8,321 nt of DNA from Methylobacter sp. (GTDB lineage: Bacteria > Pseudomonadota > Gammaproteobacteria > Methylococcales > Methylomonadaceae), in the NCBI GenBank assembly GCA_003158415.1, contig PMJA01000353.1, positions 1-8,321 of the forward strand. The letters are read 5' to 3'. Shown here in pieces: positions 5,472 through 8,321 of this stretch. Numbering within the stretch: position 1 is the stretch's first letter; every line of letters begins with the position of its first letter. The notes below the pieces were generated by a model that searched no databases, had not been told where the DNA came from, and saw only the letters and a list, made by a program, of their open reading frames with translations. The position numbers were made by a program, and so were the translations under genes.

Positions 5472-6869
5472 ATGCAATTGAAAACACAAGTTCTGGTGCT
5501 GGGCGGCGGCCCCGGCGGTTATACGGCGGCGTTTCGCGCGGCTGATTTAGGTAAGCAGGTGATTCTGGTCGAACGTTTTCCGGTGTTGGGCGGCGTTTGT
5601 TTGAATGTCGGCTGTATCCCGTCGAAAACGTTACTGCATGTTGCTCATGTGCTCAATGAAGCCAAGGAATTAAGCCCGGCGGGCATTAAATTTGTCGCGC
5701 CGGAAATTAACCTTGAAGAATTGCGCGACTGGAAAAACAAAGTCAGCGCCCAATTAAATTCCGGCTTGGCGGCGTTGGCAAAACAGCGCAACGTCACGAT
5801 AATTCAGGGCACGGCGCAATTCGTATCGGATACGCAAGTGCAGGTAGGCTCAGAGCAGATAACCTTCGAGCAGGCCATTATCGCCGTCGGCTCGCAACCG
5901 GTAAAAATTCCGGGCTTTCCCAATGACGATTCGCGGTTGATGGACTCTACCGATGCGCTCAAGCTTGAGGACATCCCCAAAAAACTGTTGATCGTCGGCG
6001 GCGGCATTATCGGCCTGGAAATGGCGACGGTTTATCACGCGCTGGGCAGTAAAATCACGATAGTCGAAATGCAGGAGCAGCTCATCCCCGGCTGCGACAA
6101 GGACTTGGTCAGGCCGCTGATGACGAAAATTAAAAAAGACTATGACAATATCTTTCTGGAAACTAGCGTCAGCAGCATAGAACCTTCGGCGGACGGCTTG
6201 AAAGTCACATTTGATGGTAAAGCCGCACCGGAATCGGAGGTTTTCGATAAAGTGCTGGTTGCGGTAGGCCGCAGGCCAAACGGCCATTTAATAGCTGCCG
6301 ATAAAGCCGGAGTTAATGTCGATGAGCGGGGCTTTATCGCTGTCGATAAACAGCAGCGCACCAATGTAAAAAATATATTCGCGATAGGCGATGTCGTCGG
6401 CAACCCGATGCTGGCGCATAAAGCCACGCATGAGGGCAAAATAGCCGCCGAAGTGATTGCAGGCAAGGCCACCGAATGGCAGGCGTTGACGATACCGTCG
6501 GTCGCTTATACCGATCCTGAAATCGCGTGGATGGGTTTGAGTGAAAACGACGCCAAAGCGCAAGGCATAGACTATGACAAAGCCGCGTTTCCGTGGGCGG
6601 CCAGCGGTCGTTCTTTAAGCATAGGCCGTAAGGAAGGTGTGACCAAATTACTCAGCAGTAAAAAAACCGGGCGCATTTTAGGCGCGGGTATCGTCGGCAC
6701 CAACGCCGGTGAGCTGATTGCAGAAGCCGTGCTGGCCTTGGAAATGGGTGCGAATGTCGAAGATCTGGCGTTAACAGTGCATGCGCATCCTACGCTGGCC
6801 GAAACATTAGGGCTGTCGGCAGAAATCCTTGAAGGCACAATTACCGATCTTTTTATTAAAAAACGGTAG
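5472..6869 (+). CDS. lpdA: Dihydrolipoamide dehydrogenase (E3 subunit)
   Basis: This flavoenzyme reoxidises dihydrolipoyl groups with NAD+ as the shared E3 of pyruvate and 2-oxoglutarate dehydrogenase and of the glycine cleavage system. The 465 residues carry every hallmark. There is an N-terminal FAD-binding GGGPGG (11-16) with E34 for the ribose, the redox disulfide in GGVCLNVGCIPSK (C43 and C48), and the NAD-binding GGGIIGLE (176-183). A second FAD motif NIFAIGD (301-307) is followed by the dimer-interface catalytic motif HAHPTLAE with H439 and E444. Length is that of the E. coli enzyme, without the extra N-terminal lipoyl domain found in some E3 proteins. AAGG at 5467-5470 lies only one base before the ATG. 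Seven bases separate it from a TTG at 5478-5480 (codon 3), which could be the real start with little change to the protein. No E1 or E2 gene is in the window, so the complex served is unknown. Confidence 0.97.
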   Translation: MQLKTQVLVLGGGPGGYTAAFRAADLGKQVILVERFPVLGGVCLNVGCIPSKTLLHVAHVLNEAKELSPAGIKFVAPEINLEELRDWKNKVSAQLNSGLAALAKQRNVTIIQGTAQFVSDTQVQVGSEQITFEQAIIAVGSQPVKIPGFPNDDSRLMDSTDALKLEDIPKKLLIVGGGIIGLEMATVYHALGSKITIVEMQEQLIPGCDKDLVRPLMTKIKKDYDNIFLETSVSSIEPSADGLKVTFDGKAAPESEVFDKVLVAVGRRPNGHLIAADKAGVNVDERGFIAVDKQQRTNVKNIFAIGDVVGNPMLAHKATHEGKIAAEVIAGKATEWQALTIPSVAYTDPEIAWMGLSENDAKAQGIDYDKAAFPWAASGRSLSIGRKEGVTKLLSSKKTGRILGAGIVGTNAGELIAEAVLALEMGANVEDLALTVHAHPTLAETLGLSAEILEGTITDLFIKKR

Positions 6870-6890
6870 TTATTTCTATGTAAACACAAA

Positions 6891-7077
6891 TGCCACAGAT
6901 TCACGGATTAAACTCCCTCTCCAGCGGGAGAGGGTTGGGGTGAGGGGAACTCAAAACAAGAAAACCCTTTAAAATCCCCCTCATCCCAGCCTTCTCCCGC
7001 TGGAGAAGGGGCTAAGTTACTTAGCTGTAGGCAGTCGCTGGAGTGTGAGAACTATGAAAATCGGTGAATCTGTGGCA
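6891..7077. repeat. Nested inverted-repeat element, possible MITE-like or composite REP
   Basis: The outer arms are TGCCACAGATTCAC(G)GATT at 6891-6909 and its reverse complement at 7059-7077, 18 of 19 bases matching. Inside lie GC-rich arms of 37 bases at 6913-6949 and 6975-7011, reverse complements at about 31 of 37 positions. Each has its own stem around CTCTCCAGCGGGAGA or TTCTCCCGCTGGAGAA. The 25-base centre is AT-rich. The element fills most of the space between lpd and the DUF445 gene. No open frame of note lies within it. Motifs of the CCCTCTCC...GGGAGAGGG...GGGTGAGGG kind are, from memory, common intergenic repeats in proteobacteria. The terminal arms suggest a small non-autonomous mobile element, but no target-site duplication is evident. 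Confidence 0.6.
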
Positions 7078-7108
7078 ACAAAACACGAACTCAATATTGA
7101 TAAGAAAC

Positions 7109-7831
7109 ATGAAACCCTTGAATAAAAGTATTGCCACCAACTTAGTCGCCATCGCCGTTATTATCCTCGGCTTTATCAGCCCAATCTTGCCGGATTTAAT
7201 CAAATCCATCGGATTTTTTGCGCTGTCCGGGGCGGTCACCAATTGGCTGGCGATACACATGCTATTTGAGAAAGTGCCGTATTGTTACGGTTCCGGTGTG
7301 ATACCCGACCGCTTTGAGGAATTTAAACTGTCCATCAAGCAACTGATGATGCAGCAGTTTTTTACCGTCAACAACATTGAGCAGTTTATAGAAACGGAAG
7401 AGCAGCAAGGCAGTAAGATGCTGAATCTGGAACCTTTTTTAAATGCCGTCGATTACGATAGGATTTATGAAAGCCTGGTTTCGTCGATTATGGATTCGTC
7501 TTTCGGCGGCATGTTGCTGATGATGGGCGGCGCGGAAGCCCTAGTGCCGTTAAAGGAACCGTTTACCGAAAAAATGAAAATCACGCTGGTGGACATGATT
7601 GAGTCCGACCGCTTTAAAGCCGCGCTCAAGGAAGGCCTGGATGCGCATAGAATCGGCGTCGATATTATCGATAAAATAGAAACCGTCATCGACAAGCGCC
7701 TGAACGAATTAACGCCGCAACTGGTTAAGGAAATGGTTGAGGCCATTATCCATGAGCATTTGGGCTGGCTGGTGGTGTGGGGCGGCTTTTTCGGCGGCTT
7801 GATGGGCGTATTGTTCGCCGCTTTTGTCTGA
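7109..7831 (+). CDS. DUF445 family membrane protein
   Basis: The 240-residue product matches the short form of the DUF445 family by pattern: an N-terminal pair of membrane segments (about 8-27 and 33-53) holding the conserved IGFFALSGAVTNWLAIHMLF and then FEKVPYCYGSGVIPDRF. A long, largely helical charged region follows (about 66-215), and a final Gly-rich hydrophobic segment ends the chain (LGWLVVWGGFFGGLMGVLFA, about 217-236). The function of the family is not established. I chose ATG 7109 rather than the in-frame GTG at 7064: the first 15 codons of the longer form fall in the outer arm of the repeat element, while the hydrophobic segment starts just after 7109. The ribosome binding site is weak (AAG in GATAAGAAAC). 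The stop codon shares one base with the next start, so the two genes form a coupled pair. Confidence 0.88.
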   Translation: MKPLNKSIATNLVAIAVIILGFISPILPDLIKSIGFFALSGAVTNWLAIHMLFEKVPYCYGSGVIPDRFEEFKLSIKQLMMQQFFTVNNIEQFIETEEQQGSKMLNLEPFLNAVDYDRIYESLVSSIMDSSFGGMLLMMGGAEALVPLKEPFTEKMKITLVDMIESDRFKAALKEGLDAHRIGVDIIDKIETVIDKRLNELTPQLVKEMVEAIIHEHLGWLVVWGGFFGGLMGVLFAAFV

Positions 7832-8321
7832 TGGAAACAGTCGAATTAGCCTTTGAAGAACTGGGCAATCCCGATGCTACGCCGCTGATTATCCTGCACG
7901 GGTTTTTCGCCTCCTCGCGCAACTGGCGGCAGGTGGCGGAAAAACTGGCCGCCAAGTTTCATGTTTATGTACTGGATATGCGCAATCACGGCGCGTCGCC
8001 GCATCATCCGGTCATGGATTATCCGTCCATGGCCGCCGATCTGTTGCAGTTTATGGACGATCAAAACTTAACGGCAGCCGCTATACTGGGGCACAGCATG
8101 GGCGGAAAAGTGGCGATGTGGTTTGCGCTTAATCACCCGGAACGTGTGCATAAGCTGATTGTCGCAGATATTGCTCCCGTCAGTTATACGCACTGCTTTA
8201 ACAAGCTGATAGCGGCGTTAAAAGCGCTGCCGTTGCATGACATCAGCAATCGCAAACAAGCCGAGCTGTTGCTGGCGGCGGATATACCCGAACTTAGTTA
8301 TCGCCAGTTTTTGTTGCAAAA
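7831..8321 (+). CDS. ybfF: Alpha/beta-hydrolase, YbfF-like esterase (3' end outside window)
   Basis: The first 163 codons are present and open to the edge. Motifs of the alpha/beta-hydrolase fold are clear. They are the oxyanion-hole HGFFASSRNW (23-32), DMRNHGASPHHPVMDYPSMA (49-68), the nucleophile elbow GHSMGG with S89 (87-92), and VADIAPVSY (111-119). The DMRNHG-SP--PVM-YP-MA and DIAPV-Y patterns are those of E. coli YbfF, an esterase with reported activity on short acyl esters and acyl-CoA thioesters. The rest of the catalytic triad should lie beyond the window. The ATG at 7831-7833 shares its A with the TGA of the DUF445 gene, and no Shine-Dalgarno sequence is visible, so translation probably depends on termination-reinitiation. 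The physiological substrate is unknown. Confidence 0.92.
   Translation, partial: METVELAFEELGNPDATPLIILHGFFASSRNWRQVAEKLAAKFHVYVLDMRNHGASPHHPVMDYPSMAADLLQFMDDQNLTAAAILGHSMGGKVAMWFALNHPERVHKLIVADIAPVSYTHCFNKLIAALKALPLHDISNRKQAELLLAADIPELSYRQFLLQ

Noticed and set aside
5850..6563. Several minus-strand frames opposite lpd
   Set aside because: All lie inside the fully conserved lpd coding region and show no family patterns of their own.
1..8321. CRISPR array, tRNA, rRNA or complete insertion sequence
   Set aside because: No regularly spaced direct repeats, no cloverleaf or rRNA-like stretches and no transposase reading frame were seen.

Overview
The window looks like a piece of a gammaproteobacterial chromosome. 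The core genes (lpd, rbgA/ylqF, a ybfF-like esterase, an OprP/OprO-type porin) are of gammaproteobacterial type. The intergenic spaces carry several families of short palindromic and inverted repeats. The gene content and repeats would fit a methanotroph-like member of the Methylococcales, but that placement is inference only.

Left end (1-1900): an AT-rich dGTP triphosphohydrolase gene (dgt, minus strand) lies beside the wreck of a toxin-antitoxin operon. An intact Phd/YefM-type antitoxin gene with a perfect 15-bp inverted-repeat operator overlaps the first codons of a PIN-domain (VapC-type) toxin. The toxin reading is lost after about 25 codons. There the DNA changes to an AT-rich stretch that encodes what looks like the C-terminal tail of a different, unrecognised protein, whose TGA overlaps the ATG of dgt (ATGA). 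The simplest reading is a recombination or deletion junction near 1575 that joined an incoming dgt-containing block to the TA operon. A short open frame from the left edge converges on dgt.

Middle (1900-5470): the first intergenic space holds two tandem palindromes, a fragment of a dispersed repeat, a strong rho-independent terminator and a perfect 18-bp-arm hairpin. Next is a 551-residue phosphate-selective-type porin on the minus strand. Upstream of it is a near-consensus Pho box at the correct distance from a -10 element, so the gene is probably induced by PhoB under phosphate limitation. The second intergenic space (about 440 bp) holds a 27-nt repeat in inverted orientation; a 15-nt piece of the same repeat lies beyond the other end of the porin gene. 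Then come the circularly permuted ribosome-assembly GTPase RbgA/YlqF (minus strand) and, divergently, dihydrolipoamide dehydrogenase (plus strand).

Right end (5470-8321): lpd is followed by a nested inverted-repeat element of about 190 bp, and then by a two-gene unit. This unit is a DUF445 membrane protein whose stop codon shares a base with the start of a YbfF-like alpha/beta-hydrolase, which runs off the window.

Most of the window is ordinary housekeeping sequence. The parts that merit a second look are the dgt/vapC junction, the PhoB-regulated porin promoter, and the three repeat families in the intergenic spaces. I see no CRISPR array, tRNA, rRNA or complete insertion sequence.
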